From contig NZ_CP071848.1 in assembly GCF_023716565.1 (NCBI RefSeq), forward strand, positions 1,426,001 to 1,490,000: a stretch of 64,000 nt of DNA. The letters run 5' to 3'. Positions 1 to 9,041 of the stretch are shown in pieces. Within the stretch, counting starts at the first letter, position 1. Every line of letters starts with the position of its first letter. Position numbers and translations under genes: made by a program. The stretch is from Vibrio sp. SCSIO 43136 (GTDB taxonomy: Bacteria; Pseudomonadota; Gammaproteobacteria; Enterobacterales; Vibrionaceae). The notes beneath the pieces are model-generated. The model did not search any database. It saw only the letters and a list, made by a program, of their open reading frames with translations, and was not told the DNA's origin.

Positions 1-1393
1 GAGTGCGGGCGGCAAGCGAACGCACTTCATCGGCGACCACCGCAAAACCTCGGCCCTGCTCACCAGCACGAGCGGCTTCAATGGCTGCGTTGAGCGCCAA
101 CAGATTCGTTTGTTCAGCAATTTCGCCAATGACAGAGAGCACTTTTCCTATGGTTTGCGTCTCTTGGTTCATGTGGTGGACGGCGTGCTCCATTTTTTCG
201 ACTTCTATTGTCAGGTTTTCGACGCTGCTGATAGCACTACTTACCGCCTGGTGTGAGCGCTCGACTTCACTACTGGCTTGGTTGGTGAGTTGTGCGGCCA
301 CGTTTGCACTGCTAGCGACTGCATCGGCACTTTGGCTCATTTGCGCTACCGCCGCCGCAGCTTGCTCGGTTTCTGTGGTGTGATTGAGCAATATCTGTTG
401 GCTAGCTTGCGTCTGTTGAGAAAGCTGGTTCGTTTGGGTGTTGATTTGGCTTTCAGCATCTTTAACCGATATCAGTAATGTTTGCAGTTTTTCGATAAAC
501 AGATTGATACTTTGGCTTATCTTTCCTAAATCGTCTTGAGAGCGGACAATTAGACGTTTGGTAAGATCGCTATCACCTTGGGCAAGGTCGGTCACTATGT
601 CTCTCAATGAAGCAATGGGTTTCATAGTCAGGTGCAACATGAGTACGCTGATAGGAATAATGCCCAGTGCTGCGCTCAATAGGCTAAGAGTAATGCCTTG
701 ATTAATTTTGGCGACATTTTGTTGGATCGCTTGTTGATCAATGTAACCTGTCAGCATCCAATCATGGTCATGTACGCGAATCGTATTTTGAAATGCGGTG
801 AGGTCGCCATCAATTTTATTGGTAAAAACCACGGCTTGGTGTTGGTCTTTAAGCTCTAGAAAGCTTCCTGCGACGGTCATATCTTCAAGTTTTTTGGTCA
901 AGGTGTTTAGGTTAATCACAAACATATCGGCAGCCCCTTCCGAGTGACGAACTGTTATTGCAAGGTGAGGGGCGTCATTAAGTCGATAGATATTGCTAAC
1001 TGAGAGCTTATCTGTTGAAGCTGCAAATCGAGCGCTGATGTCTTGGGAGTGCGTCGAAGCGCTAAGTTCGCCATGACGATCAAAAATCATTCCGTATGAA
1101 AGCTTGTAGATCTGTTCAAAATCAGTGCTTTCCAGTAGTGCTTCTATATTGGTTAGTTTCACCGTTAAGCTTTGAGCTAGTAGAATTTTTTGCTCGATAC
1201 TTTCTGAAAGCACGTCTCGTATTACGTTGAGTTGACTCTCGATATGGCTTTGCTCGTTTACCTTGATGTAATCGCTAATAAAGTAGTTAGCACTGATGTT
1301 GGAGGTGGTAATGGTTCCCGCAACAATACAGAACACCACAATGAGCAATTTGATTTTGAATCCAATGCGTTGAAGTGAATTAGCTATCATCAT
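1..1393 (-). CDS. Methyl-accepting chemotaxis protein (3' end outside window)
   Basis: A transmembrane chemoreceptor that signals to CheA/CheW. Read on the minus strand from 1393 it gives an N-terminal membrane helix (about residues 12-30) and a periplasmic ligand-binding region of about 190 residues. A second helix near residues 225-245 and a HAMP segment follow ([18 protein letters not shown]). The coiled-coil signalling domain then reaches the family hallmark [20 protein letters not shown] just before the window edge. About 464 codons are present; the C-terminal part of the signalling domain lies outside. The start ATG shares one base with the stop of the upstream yhcH-like gene (TAATG), so the two are probably co-translated. 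A second ATG follows immediately at 1390. The ligand cannot be read from the sequence, although the partner gene hints at a sugar or sugar acid. Family call is very secure. Confidence 0.93.
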   Translation of the reverse strand, partial: MMIANSLQRIGFKIKLLIVVFCIVAGTITTSNISANYFISDYIKVNEQSHIESQLNVIRDVLSESIEQKILLAQSLTVKLTNIEALLESTDFEQIYKLSYGMIFDRHGELSASTHSQDISARFAASTDKLSVSNIYRLNDAPHLAITVRHSEGAADMFVINLNTLTKKLEDMTVAGSFLELKDQHQAVVFTNKIDGDLTAFQNTIRVHDHDWMLTGYIDQQAIQQNVAKINQGITLSLLSAALGIIPISVLMLHLTMKPIASLRDIVTDLAQGDSDLTKRLIVRSQDDLGKISQSINLFIEKLQTLLISVKDAESQINTQTNQLSQQTQASQQILLNHTTETEQAAAAVAQMSQSADAVASSANVAAQLTNQASSEVERSHQAVSSAISSVENLTIEVEKMEHAVHHMNQETQTIGKVLSVIGEIAEQTNLLALNAAIEAARAGEQGRGFAVVADEVRSLAART

Positions 1394-1863
1394 TAAACCT
1401 CGACCAAAGCACGATCAATTTTAATTACCGCTTTTTTTACTCGATTAGGGGTATCTTTTGCGAGCATCGGACGATGTGGTTGGTTTGGGTAAAAGACCAT
1501 AAACTCGTTAGGACTCAGAGTATAAAACCGTTCATTCTCTACCTGTGATGTATAGGCTACATCTTTCTCTCTTAGTTTTACCTCCTCTAGTGCACAAGGG
1601 GCTATGGGGCTAAAACCATAGGTTTCTTGCCCTTCAAGAACAATTTGCACATCAATAAATTTGTGGTGGATTTCAGCGCGTGTTTGTTCAAACGGTTTGG
1701 TTTGCTCTTCGACAATAAAGTAAAAGCTGTTTAAGTGGCGGATGGTGTAGTGCCCAACTCGTGCTGAGTTCTTTAGTCGCTGTTTTACATCATTGATGAT
1801 GTCGATGATTTTTTCGGGGAGATCTGAGCTTTTGTCAAACTGGTCTAACTGATAAATCGTCAT
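1393..1863 (-). CDS. YhcH/YjgK/YiaL family cupin protein
   Basis: 156 residues, the usual length for this family (DUF386), a beta-barrel cupin-like fold. Members often sit in sialic-acid or other sugar-catabolism operons, and several are thought to act on sugar anomers or intermediates. Family features seen are the [18 protein letters not shown] block (about residues 64-81), giving likely metal-ligand histidines and an acidic residue, and a later FYPNQPHRP block containing another ligand histidine. The start has a modest AAGGT ribosome site. It is the first gene of a two-gene unit with the chemoreceptor and overlaps it by one base. A CRP-like site lies about 120 bp upstream. The substrate is unknown; no sugar transport or kinase genes are visible beside it. 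Confidence 0.85.
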   Translation of the reverse strand: MTIYQLDQFDKSSDLPEKIIDIINDVKQRLKNSARVGHYTIRHLNSFYFIVEEQTKPFEQTRAEIHHKFIDVQIVLEGQETYGFSPIAPCALEEVKLREKDVAYTSQVENERFYTLSPNEFMVFYPNQPHRPMLAKDTPNRVKKAVIKIDRALVEV

Positions 1864-1978
1864 CTTATTTACCTTGTGCGCGCTGTTTATCGAAGGTTTT
1901 TGATGGTAAAACGGCCGAAATTTCTCTCAAGCAGGAGAGAGAGAAACATCGCCAGAACTCTCGAAGATTCTCAATGTG

Positions 1979-1994
1979 GGTGACTTAGATCACA
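1979..1994. promoter_or_regulatory. Putative CRP-binding site
   Basis: GGTGA-N6-TCACA matches the CRP consensus TGTGA-N6-TCACA in 9 of 10 half-site positions. It lies between the divergent yhcH-like gene (start 1863) and the prp regulator gene. It could give cAMP-CRP control of either direction. Inference from motif only. Confidence 0.45.
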
Positions 1995-2034
1995 GGAAGT
2001 AATGTGAGTTTAGACTGATAAACTCAGGCAGGTT

Positions 2035-2046
2035 TGTTGACAACAT
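2035..2046. promoter_or_regulatory. Putative GntR-family operator, distal copy
   Basis: The bases TTGTTGACAACA contain the palindrome GTTGACAAC. It shares the TTGTyGACAA core with the stronger site at 2161. FadR-subfamily GntR regulators commonly bind TTGTnnnACAA-type palindromes, so autoregulation of the adjacent regulator and prp operon is the simplest reading. Confidence 0.4.
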
Positions 2047-2160
2047 ATAAAGTGGATTTTATTTGAATTTGCTTGTATTCCATTTAAAGCATTGAAATAT
2101 AAATAATTAATTTGGTTTATATAAACTGCCTCAAAGATTGCAAATTAGACCTTGGTATAA

Positions 2161-2172
2161 ATTGTCGACAAT
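2161..2172. promoter_or_regulatory. Putative operator of the prp GntR regulator
   Basis: ATTGTCGACAAT is a perfect 12-bp palindrome. It directly abuts a TATAAA -10-like hexamer at 2156-2161, so a bound protein would block initiation. It lies 37-67 bp upstream of the candidate starts of the regulator gene that heads the prp operon. A second copy of the core lies at 2035-2046. Confidence 0.5.
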
Positions 2173-2238
2173 CTGCTTGAAATTCGACCTTTGAATGGCG
2201 TATGTTAAATGTACGTTATCGAGATGTGTGAATTTGCT

Positions 2239-2925
2239 ATGAATGACTTCAATCTAGAGAAGGAAAACACTAAATCAGAAAACCTCACGGGGTATTTGAT
2301 TGAGGCCATTGTCGAAGGGCAGATCCCTGCGGGAAGCAAAATTTCTGAGCCAGAGTTAGCGAAACGATTTTCTGTGAGCCGTGGGCCATTACGCGAAGCA
2401 ATGATGCGATTGGAGGGGTTAGGCTTGATTGAGCGAATCCCCCATGTTGGTGCCAGAGTCATCACTATCTCTAGCGAGCATTTGGTAGAACTTTACAGTG
2501 TACGTGAAGCCTTAGAAGGAATGGCGGCAAGACTTGCGGCGACCAACATCACTGATGCAGAGCTGACTTCTCTTGAGAAATTGTTAAACAAGCACTCAAG
2601 CCATATCGATGAAGTTGAAGGGAAGTCTTACTTCCATCAACACGGTGACTTTGATTTCCACTATCGCATCATTAAAGCCAGCCGCAATTCAAAACTTGTC
2701 TCACTGCTTTGTGATGAGTTGTATCAACTGCTGCGTATGTATCGCTACCAATCACCGCGTTCCCACTCTCGTCCTAATGAAGCGTTGGACGAACACAAAC
2801 AGATTTTAAAAGCCATCCGCAATAAAGATGCAGAACTTGCAGAAATGCTGATGCGCCGCCACATCGCAGGCAGTCGCCTGTTGATTCAAAACCAAATTGA
2901 AGAGCAAAAGGAGAATGCCTCATGA
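2239..2925 (+). CDS. GntR-family (FadR subfamily) regulator of the prp operon
   Basis: A transcriptional repressor or activator with an N-terminal winged helix and a C-terminal FCD effector domain. The helix-turn-helix part is clear ([20 protein letters not shown], starting about 33 residues in), followed by the wing ([13 protein letters not shown]). The helical FCD domain carries histidines typical of metal/carboxylate-binding members. Being first in the prpBC-acnD-prpFE operon, with its stop overlapping the prpB start (ATGA), it most likely senses a methylcitrate-pathway intermediate. The start is uncertain: ATG codons at 2209, 2224 and 2239 are in frame and none has a good ribosome site. 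2239 was chosen because it leaves the usual short N-terminal tail. It replaces the sigma-54-type PrpR of Escherichia coli. Confidence 0.88.
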   Translation: MNDFNLEKENTKSENLTGYLIEAIVEGQIPAGSKISEPELAKRFSVSRGPLREAMMRLEGLGLIERIPHVGARVITISSEHLVELYSVREALEGMAARLAATNITDAELTSLEKLLNKHSSHIDEVEGKSYFHQHGDFDFHYRIIKASRNSKLVSLLCDELYQLLRMYRYQSPRSHSRPNEALDEHKQILKAIRNKDAELAEMLMRRHIAGSRLLIQNQIEEQKENAS

Positions 2926-3821
2926 CTCTATTGCCGGGTGCAAAGTTTAGACTTGCCGTGAAAGAAAATGATCCGCTACAAATTGTCGGCACCATCAACC
3001 CGTACTGCGCCATGATGGCCGAACGTCTTGGACATCAAGCGATTTACTTGTCTGGCGGTGGCATCGCTAACGCTTCTTATGGTTTACCTGATTTGGGCAT
3101 CACCACACTTAACGATGTCTTGGTGGATGTAGAACGTATTACTAATGCTTCGTCGGTCCCTTTGCTGGTGGATATCGATACTGGTTTTGGTGGGGCATTT
3201 AATATTGGTCGTACGATTAAAGCGATGGAAAAAGCAGGCGCTGCGGCGGTACATATGGAAGACCAAGTGGCCCAAAAACGCTGTGGGCACCGCCCGAATA
3301 AAGCGATTGTGAGCCAGCAAGAGATGGTTGATCGAGTCAAAGCCGCCGTTGATGCACGTAATAATGATGACTTTGTGATCATGGCTCGTACCGATGCTTT
3401 GGCGGTTGAAGGCATGAATAGTGCGATTGAACGAGCGATTGCTTGTGTAGAAGCAGGCGCAGATATGATCTTCCCTGAAGCGATGAATGAGCTTGGTCAA
3501 TATCAAGAGTTTTCAACCGCACTGCAATCGGCGTGTGGGCGACACGTGCCAATTCTTGCCAATATTACTGAGTTTGGCCAAACCCCGCTGTATGGAACGC
3601 AAGAGCTAGCGCAAAGCAATGTCGATATGGTGCTTTATCCACTCAGTGCTTTCCGAGCAATGAATAAAGCGGCTGAAAACGTCTATAAGCACTTGCTTGC
3701 TGTCGGTAACCAAGAAGCATTGGTCGATAGCATGCAAACTCGCGCTGAGCTATACGACTATCTAAATTACCACGACTATGAGCAGAAACTTGACCAGCTG
3801 TTTAGTCAAGATAAGCAATAA
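2922..3821 (+). CDS. prpB: 2-methylisocitrate lyase
   Basis: Cleaves 2-methylisocitrate to pyruvate and succinate, the last step of the 2-methylcitrate cycle, in the cytoplasm. 299 residues, the normal length. The isocitrate-lyase superfamily catalytic loop K-R-C-G-H is at residues 119-123, and Mg2+/substrate acidic motifs precede it (VDIDTGFGG, about residues 83-91; MEDQ just before the loop). The short KRCGHRPNK form is typical of PrpB rather than isocitrate lyase. The start overlaps the end of the regulator gene by four bases, indicating translational coupling. An 82-bp gap with a small hairpin separates it from prpC. Confidence 0.96.
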   Translation: MTLLPGAKFRLAVKENDPLQIVGTINPYCAMMAERLGHQAIYLSGGGIANASYGLPDLGITTLNDVLVDVERITNASSVPLLVDIDTGFGGAFNIGRTIKAMEKAGAAAVHMEDQVAQKRCGHRPNKAIVSQQEMVDRVKAAVDARNNDDFVIMARTDALAVEGMNSAIERAIACVEAGADMIFPEAMNELGQYQEFSTALQSACGRHVPILANITEFGQTPLYGTQELAQSNVDMVLYPLSAFRAMNKAAENVYKHLLAVGNQEALVDSMQTRAELYDYLNYHDYEQKLDQLFSQDKQ

Positions 3822-3863
3822 GTCGACACTATAAAAACTATATTCCAATTAACGTGAAACTAG

Positions 3864-3882
3864 CAGGTGGCAACGCCACCTG
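3864..3882 (+). other. Small hairpin between prpB and prpC
   Basis: CAGGTGGC-AAC-GCCACCTG is a perfect 8-bp stem with a 3-base loop. It sits just upstream of the prpC ribosome site (GAGAAGGA). There is no T run, so it is more likely an mRNA-processing or stability element than a terminator. Confidence 0.4.
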
Positions 3883-3903
3883 AAACCTGAGAAGGAACTC
3901 CTC

Positions 3904-5034
3904 ATGTCAGATAAAAAACTTGGTGGCGCAGGATTACGTGGTCAAAGTGCTGGTAGCACTGCGCTATGTACTGTTGGTAAAACAGGCACAGGTCTTACTT
4001 ATCGTGGTTACGATATTACTGACCTTGCAGAGAATGCGCAGTTTGAAGAAGTCGCTCATTTGCTATTGCGTGGCCATTTGCCAACACAAGCTGAGCTGGA
4101 TGACTACAAAACACGCCTAGTTGGGTTACGTGGACTGCCTGCGGACCTAAAGCAAGCACTAGAGTTGATCCCAGCTTCGGCGCACCCGATGGATGTGATG
4201 CGTACCGGTTGTTCAATGCTGGGCAACTTAGAACAAGAGATGGACTTTTCTGAGCAACAAGATGCGACTGAAAGAATGTTGGCACTTTTCCCAGCCATCA
4301 TCTGCTACTGGTATCGCTTCAGCCACGATGGCGTTCGAATAGATACTGAAGATCAAAGTGAAGACTCTATCGGTGGCTATTTCCTGAAGTTGCTGACTGA
4401 CAAAGCCCCATCTCAGCTGCATAAGCAGGTAATGCACTGTTCGCTTATTTTGTACGCAGAGCATGAGTTTAATGCATCTACCTTCTCAGCACGCGTGTGT
4501 GCATCGACTTTGTCTGACATTCATTCTTGTATCTCAGGTGCAATTGGTACTTTGCGTGGACCTCTCCATGGTGGTGCCAATGAAGCAGCGATGGACATGA
4601 TCGAAAATTGGCAGACGCCAGATGAAGCAGAAGCTGGAATCATGCAGATGCTAGAAAACAAAGACAAGATCATGGGCTTTGGTCATGCAATTTATCGTGA
4701 AAGTGACCCACGCAATGCACTTATCAAACGTTGGTCAAAAGAGCTATCAGACGCAGTCGGTGATACGCATCTTTACGCCGTCTCAGAGCGAGTAGAGTCA
4801 GTAATGAAACGTGAGAAGGGCTTGTTCTGTAATGCTGATTTCTTCCATGCATCGGCCTATCACTTTATGGACATTCCAACCAAATTGTTTACGCCTATTT
4901 TCGTAATGAGCCGTTTGACGGGCTGGGCTGCACACGTATACGAACAGCGTGCCAACAACCGAATCATTCGCCCGAGTGCAGATTACACCGGTCCTGAGCA
5001 TCAAGATTGGTTGCCAATCGACCAGCGTGGCTGA
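3904..5034 (+). CDS. prpC: 2-methylcitrate synthase
   Basis: Condenses propionyl-CoA with oxaloacetate to 2-methylcitrate. 376 residues, matching PrpC (shorter than the roughly 430-residue hexameric citrate synthases). Citrate-synthase-fold active-site blocks are present: GPLHGGANEAA (about residues 220-230) with the substrate histidine, GFGHAIYRESDPR (about 258-270) with the second histidine, and a C-terminal arginine-rich stretch (QRANNRIIRPSADY). An AGAAGGA ribosome site precedes the ATG. Position between prpB and acnD fixes the assignment to the methylcitrate pathway. Confidence 0.96.
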   Translation: MSDKKLGGAGLRGQSAGSTALCTVGKTGTGLTYRGYDITDLAENAQFEEVAHLLLRGHLPTQAELDDYKTRLVGLRGLPADLKQALELIPASAHPMDVMRTGCSMLGNLEQEMDFSEQQDATERMLALFPAIICYWYRFSHDGVRIDTEDQSEDSIGGYFLKLLTDKAPSQLHKQVMHCSLILYAEHEFNASTFSARVCASTLSDIHSCISGAIGTLRGPLHGGANEAAMDMIENWQTPDEAEAGIMQMLENKDKIMGFGHAIYRESDPRNALIKRWSKELSDAVGDTHLYAVSERVESVMKREKGLFCNADFFHASAYHFMDIPTKLFTPIFVMSRLTGWAAHVYEQRANNRIIRPSADYTGPEHQDWLPIDQRG

Positions 5035-5052
5035 TCAGAAATAGCCATAAAT

Positions 5053-5091
5053 AGCGATACCCAATAAAAATCAAATACTCAGGGTATCGCT
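5053..5091 (+). other. Inverted repeat between prpC and acnD
   Basis: AGCGATACCC (5053-5062) and GGGTATCGCT (5082-5091) are a perfect 10-bp inverted repeat with a 19-nt loop. There is no T run after it. It probably folds in the prp transcript and may set the relative stability or expression of prpBC and acnD-prpFE. Confidence 0.45.
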
Positions 5092-5181
5092 TAGCCTCCA
5101 GCATTCGTTGTTGGACCCTCATTCACCAAGACGTTGCGACTTCCTCCAACGTCTATGGTTTGCCCTACATGGATGAAAGAT

Positions 5182-7791
5182 ATGAGCACATATTCAATCA
5201 ATACCCAGTACAAGAAAACACTGGCAGGCACCAATCTAGAATATTTTGATACCCGTGAAGCGGTCAATGCAATCTCAGAAGGTGCCTATGAGAAACTACC
5301 TTACACTTCTCGCATACTGGCGGAAAACTTAGTCCGTCGATGTGAGCCAGAAGCGTTAACCGATTCACTTAAACAGCTTATTGAACGCAAGCAAGATCTA
5401 GATTTTCCTTGGTATCCAGCCCGAGTGGTATGTCATGACATACTTGGTCAAACTGCACTTGTCGATCTTGCTGGCCTAAGAGATGCCATTGCCGACCAGG
5501 GAGGTGACCCTGCCAAAGTGAACCCTGTGGTTGAAACTCAGCTGATTGTTGATCACTCATTGGCGGTAGAGCATGGCGGCTTTGATAAAGATGCTTTTGA
5601 TAAAAACCGAGCCATTGAAGAGCGTCGCAATGAAGACCGATTCCACTTTATTGAGTGGTGTAAAACCGCATTTGAGAACGTAAGCGTAATCCCTGCGGGC
5701 AACGGCATCATGCACCAAATCAATCTAGAAAAAATGTCGCCAGTTATTCAAACCAAACAAGGCATTGCTTACCCAGATACCTGTGTTGGTACTGATAGCC
5801 ACACGCCCCACGTTGATGCCCTCGGTGTGATAGCGATTGGTGTCGGTGGTTTGGAAGCTGAAACCGTAATGCTTGGTCGACCTTCGATGATGCGACTGCC
5901 AGATATTGTTGGTGTCAAACTCACAGGTAAACGACAGCCGGGTATTACAGCAACGGATATCGTACTAGCCATTACAGAGTTCTTACGCCAAGAACGAGTT
6001 GTCTCAGCTTATTTGGAGTTCTTTGGTGAAGGTGCGAGAGATCTGACTATTGGTGATCGAGCGACTATCTCAAATATGACGCCAGAGTATGGTGCGACGG
6101 CAGGCATGTTCTATATCGATGAACAAACCATCAACTACCTAAAACTGACTGGACGCGACGCGCAGCAGGTAGAGTTGGTGGAGAATTATGCTAAAACAAC
6201 GGGCCTTTGGGCGGACGATCTTGAAACTGCGCAATACGAGCGAGTACTAGAGTTTGACCTATCGAGCGTCGAACGAAACCTAGCAGGTCCGTCAAATCCA
6301 CATCGCCGCTTACCGACGGCTGAACTGACTCAGCAGGGTATCGCTGGTGAGTGGACGCCTGTAGATTCAGATAATAACAAAGAAACCATGCCTGATGGTG
6401 CGGTGATAATCGCTGCAATTACCTCCTGTACTAACACCAGTAACCCTCGCAATGTGGTTGCTGCGGGTTTGTTGGCTAAAAAAGCCAATGAACTGGGTCT
6501 TGTTCGTCAGCCATGGGTGAAAACTTCTTTTGCTCCGGGCTCTAAAGTTGCCAAACTTTATTTAGAAGAAGCAGGTCTATTGCCAGAGCTGGAAAAACTA
6601 GGCTTTGGAATCGTGGGCTATGCATGTACCACTTGTAATGGTATGAGTGGTGCGTTGGACCCTAAGATTCAGCAAGAGATCATCGACAGAGACCTTTATT
6701 CCACGGCGGTACTTTCCGGTAACCGTAACTTTGATGGCCGAATCCACCCTTATGCTAAGCAAGCATTCTTAGCCTCTCCACCACTGGTTGTGGCTTATGC
6801 TTTGGCGGGCACAATTCGTTTTGATATCGAGCGCGATGCCCTAGGTGCTGATGCCTCTGGCAAACCGATCTACTTAAATGACTTATGGCCAAGCGATGAA
6901 GAAATCGATGCTGTGGTTAATCAACATGTTAAGCCAGAGCAGTTTAATCAAGTTTACATCCAGATGTTTAAACTCGATGACGATTTAGCGAAAAGCAATC
7001 CGCTTTACGATTGGCGAGCAAAAAGTACTTATATTCGCCGCCCACCTTATTGGGAAGGGGCGTTAGCGGGCGAGCGTACGCTTTCCGGAATGCGACCACT
7101 AGCAGTGTTGGGCGACAATATCACTACAGACCACTTGTCTCCATCTAATGCCATCTTGGCCAGCAGTGCTGCGGGTGAATACCTTGCCAAGATGGAAGTG
7201 CCGGAGGAAGACTTCAATTCCTACGCCACTCACCGTGGCGATCACTTGACGGCTCAGCGCGCAACGTTTGCTAACCCTAAGTTATTCAATGAGATGGTTA
7301 AAGAAAACGGTGAAACCGTGCAAGGTTCGTTGGCACGTATCGAGCCAGAGGGCCAAGTGACCCGCATGTGGGAAGCCATTGAAACCTATATGAACCGCAA
7401 ACAGCCACTAATCATTGTTGCTGGTGCGGACTATGGACAGGGCTCTTCTCGCGACTGGGCGGCAAAAGGTGTGCGACTGGCGGGCGTAGAAGCCATCGTT
7501 GCACAAGGGTTTGAGCGCATCCACCGCACTAACTTGGTTGGCATGGGCGTCCTGCCATTGGAATTTAAATCGGGTACCGATAGAAACACTTTGGCATTAG
7601 ATGGCTCTGAGACCTACGACGTGGTTGGGGATATCAAGCCGCGAGCTGATCTAGCGTTGATTATTACTCGACGCAATGGTGAGAAGCTGGATGTACAAGT
7701 CACTTGTCGTTTGGATACTGCCGATGAAGTGAGCGTGTATAAGGCCGGTGGTGTGCTGCAGCGATTTGCGCAAGATTTCTTGGCGCAGTAA
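5182..7791 (+). CDS. acnD: Fe/S-dependent 2-methylcitrate dehydratase
   Basis: An aconitase-superfamily enzyme that dehydrates 2-methylcitrate to 2-methylaconitate, replacing PrpD in organisms that also carry PrpF. It has the standard aconitase layout: the large N-terminal domains with the cluster cysteines in SCTNTSNP and YACTTCNGMSG, and the C-terminal swivel domain with GADYGQGSSRDWAAKG. I set the start at the ATG at 5182 (MSTYSIN), giving 869 residues, close to the family norm. In-frame upstream ATGs at 5173 and 5134 would add an unconserved N-terminus. prpF follows after 9 bp, as expected because AcnD needs PrpF for function. Confidence 0.95.
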   Translation: MSTYSINTQYKKTLAGTNLEYFDTREAVNAISEGAYEKLPYTSRILAENLVRRCEPEALTDSLKQLIERKQDLDFPWYPARVVCHDILGQTALVDLAGLRDAIADQGGDPAKVNPVVETQLIVDHSLAVEHGGFDKDAFDKNRAIEERRNEDRFHFIEWCKTAFENVSVIPAGNGIMHQINLEKMSPVIQTKQGIAYPDTCVGTDSHTPHVDALGVIAIGVGGLEAETVMLGRPSMMRLPDIVGVKLTGKRQPGITATDIVLAITEFLRQERVVSAYLEFFGEGARDLTIGDRATISNMTPEYGATAGMFYIDEQTINYLKLTGRDAQQVELVENYAKTTGLWADDLETAQYERVLEFDLSSVERNLAGPSNPHRRLPTAELTQQGIAGEWTPVDSDNNKETMPDGAVIIAAITSCTNTSNPRNVVAAGLLAKKANELGLVRQPWVKTSFAPGSKVAKLYLEEAGLLPELEKLGFGIVGYACTTCNGMSGALDPKIQQEIIDRDLYSTAVLSGNRNFDGRIHPYAKQAFLASPPLVVAYALAGTIRFDIERDALGADASGKPIYLNDLWPSDEEIDAVVNQHVKPEQFNQVYIQMFKLDDDLAKSNPLYDWRAKSTYIRRPPYWEGALAGERTLSGMRPLAVLGDNITTDHLSPSNAILASSAAGEYLAKMEVPEEDFNSYATHRGDHLTAQRATFANPKLFNEMVKENGETVQGSLARIEPEGQVTRMWEAIETYMNRKQPLIIVAGADYGQGSSRDWAAKGVRLAGVEAIVAQGFERIHRTNLVGMGVLPLEFKSGTDRNTLALDGSETYDVVGDIKPRADLALIITRRNGEKLDVQVTCRLDTADEVSVYKAGGVLQRFAQDFLAQ

Positions 7792-7800
7792 GGGGGCGTG

Positions 7801-8985
7801 ATGAGCTTTTTACCACAAATGAAAGTGCCAGCGACATATATGCGTGGTGGTACCAGCAAAGGCGTGTTTTTTAATTTAGCGGATCTTCCCAAAGAGGCAC
7901 AAGTTGCTGGGAAGGCAAGAGATGCACTTCTGCTGAGAGTGATTGGTAGCCCTGACCCTTACGCTAAGCAGATAGACGGCATGGGCGGAGCAACATCAAG
8001 TACCAGCAAAACTGTCATTGTTTCTAAGAGTGATAAGCCGGGTCACGATGTCGATTACCTCTTTGGTCAAGTCTCGATTGATAAAGCATTTGTAGACTGG
8101 AGCGGAAACTGTGGAAACCTGTCTGCGGCGGTTGGGCCGTTTGCCATCCACAGTGACTTGGTTGATGAGAGCAAAATTCCACAAAACGGGATTGTGGAAG
8201 TCAAGGTTTGGCAGGCTAACATCCACAAATCGATCGTAGTGCACGTACCGATTAGTAATGGACAAGTTCAAGAGGTTGGGGATTTTGAGCTTGATGGCGT
8301 GACCTTTCCCGCCGCGGAAATTCAAGTGGATTTCATGGACCCTGCTGACAGCGACGGTTCGATGTTTCCAACAGGCAATTTGGTGGATGACCTTGAAGTG
8401 CCAGAGTTAGGTGTTTTGAACGCCACCATGATCAACGCTGGGATTCCGACCATTTTTGTGGATGCCAGTGCGATAGGTTACACGGGGAAAGAGCTGCAAG
8501 ATGATATCAATAGCAACCCAGAAGCCTTGGCCGTTTTTGAGTCCATCCGTGCCCATGGTGCGCTAAAGATGGGCTTGATTGACGAGCTAGAGCAAGCAGC
8601 CACCCGACAACACACACCTAAAGTTGCCTTTGTGGCAAAGGCTCAATCTCATGAGACCTCTAGCGGTAAACAAGTAGGTGCGGATGAAGTTGACGTGATG
8701 GTGCGTGCTTTGTCGATGGGGAAATTGCACCACGCAATGATGGGAACTGCGGCGGTGGCGATTGCTTCTGCTGCGTGTGTCCCCGGTACTTTAGTTAACC
8801 TTGCTGCCGGAGGTGGTGAGAGGGAATCAGTGAATTTTGGCCACCCGTCAGGGTCGCTTAAAGTCGGAGCAAGTGCGACTCATGGCGATACTGGTTGGGT
8901 GGTGGAGAAAGCGAGCATGAGCCGAAGCGCTCGAATTTTAATGGAAGGCTGGGTACGTGTACCTAGCGATACATGTCTGCCTTGA
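7801..8985 (+). CDS. prpF: 2-methylaconitate cis-trans isomerase (AcnD-accessory protein)
   Basis: Isomerises trans-2-methylaconitate from AcnD to the cis form used by aconitase B. About 394 residues, with the diaminopimelate-epimerase-like fold. The hallmark MRGGTSKGVFF lies near the N-terminus, a GNCGNLSAAVGPFAI block supplies a catalytic-type cysteine, and GHPSGSLKVGA is near the C-terminus. A strong AAGGGGG site is spaced for the ATG at 7801; a GTG at 7798 is the only alternative nearby. Pairing with acnD is diagnostic of the acnD-prpF branch of the pathway. Confidence 0.95.
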   Translation: MSFLPQMKVPATYMRGGTSKGVFFNLADLPKEAQVAGKARDALLLRVIGSPDPYAKQIDGMGGATSSTSKTVIVSKSDKPGHDVDYLFGQVSIDKAFVDWSGNCGNLSAAVGPFAIHSDLVDESKIPQNGIVEVKVWQANIHKSIVVHVPISNGQVQEVGDFELDGVTFPAAEIQVDFMDPADSDGSMFPTGNLVDDLEVPELGVLNATMINAGIPTIFVDASAIGYTGKELQDDINSNPEALAVFESIRAHGALKMGLIDELEQAATRQHTPKVAFVAKAQSHETSSGKQVGADEVDVMVRALSMGKLHHAMMGTAAVAIASAACVPGTLVNLAAGGGERESVNFGHPSGSLKVGASATHGDTGWVVEKASMSRSARILMEGWVRVPSDTCLP

Positions 8986-9041
8986 GGTGCAAACGCACTC
9001 ACGATGTCTTGGCACTAGTGTAGATTCATGGAGGGGAGCCT

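Larger units (their letters stand above)
1864..2208. other. Intergenic regulatory region, yhcH / prp
   Basis: 345 bp of AT-rich, non-coding DNA between divergent transcription units. It holds the CRP-like site and the two TTGTyGACAA palindromes listed separately. No RNA gene or terminator was recognised in it. Confidence 0.6.

Noticed and set aside
3..478. Plus-strand open frames at the window start
   Set aside because: The minus strand encodes an unmistakable chemoreceptor signalling domain across the same bases.
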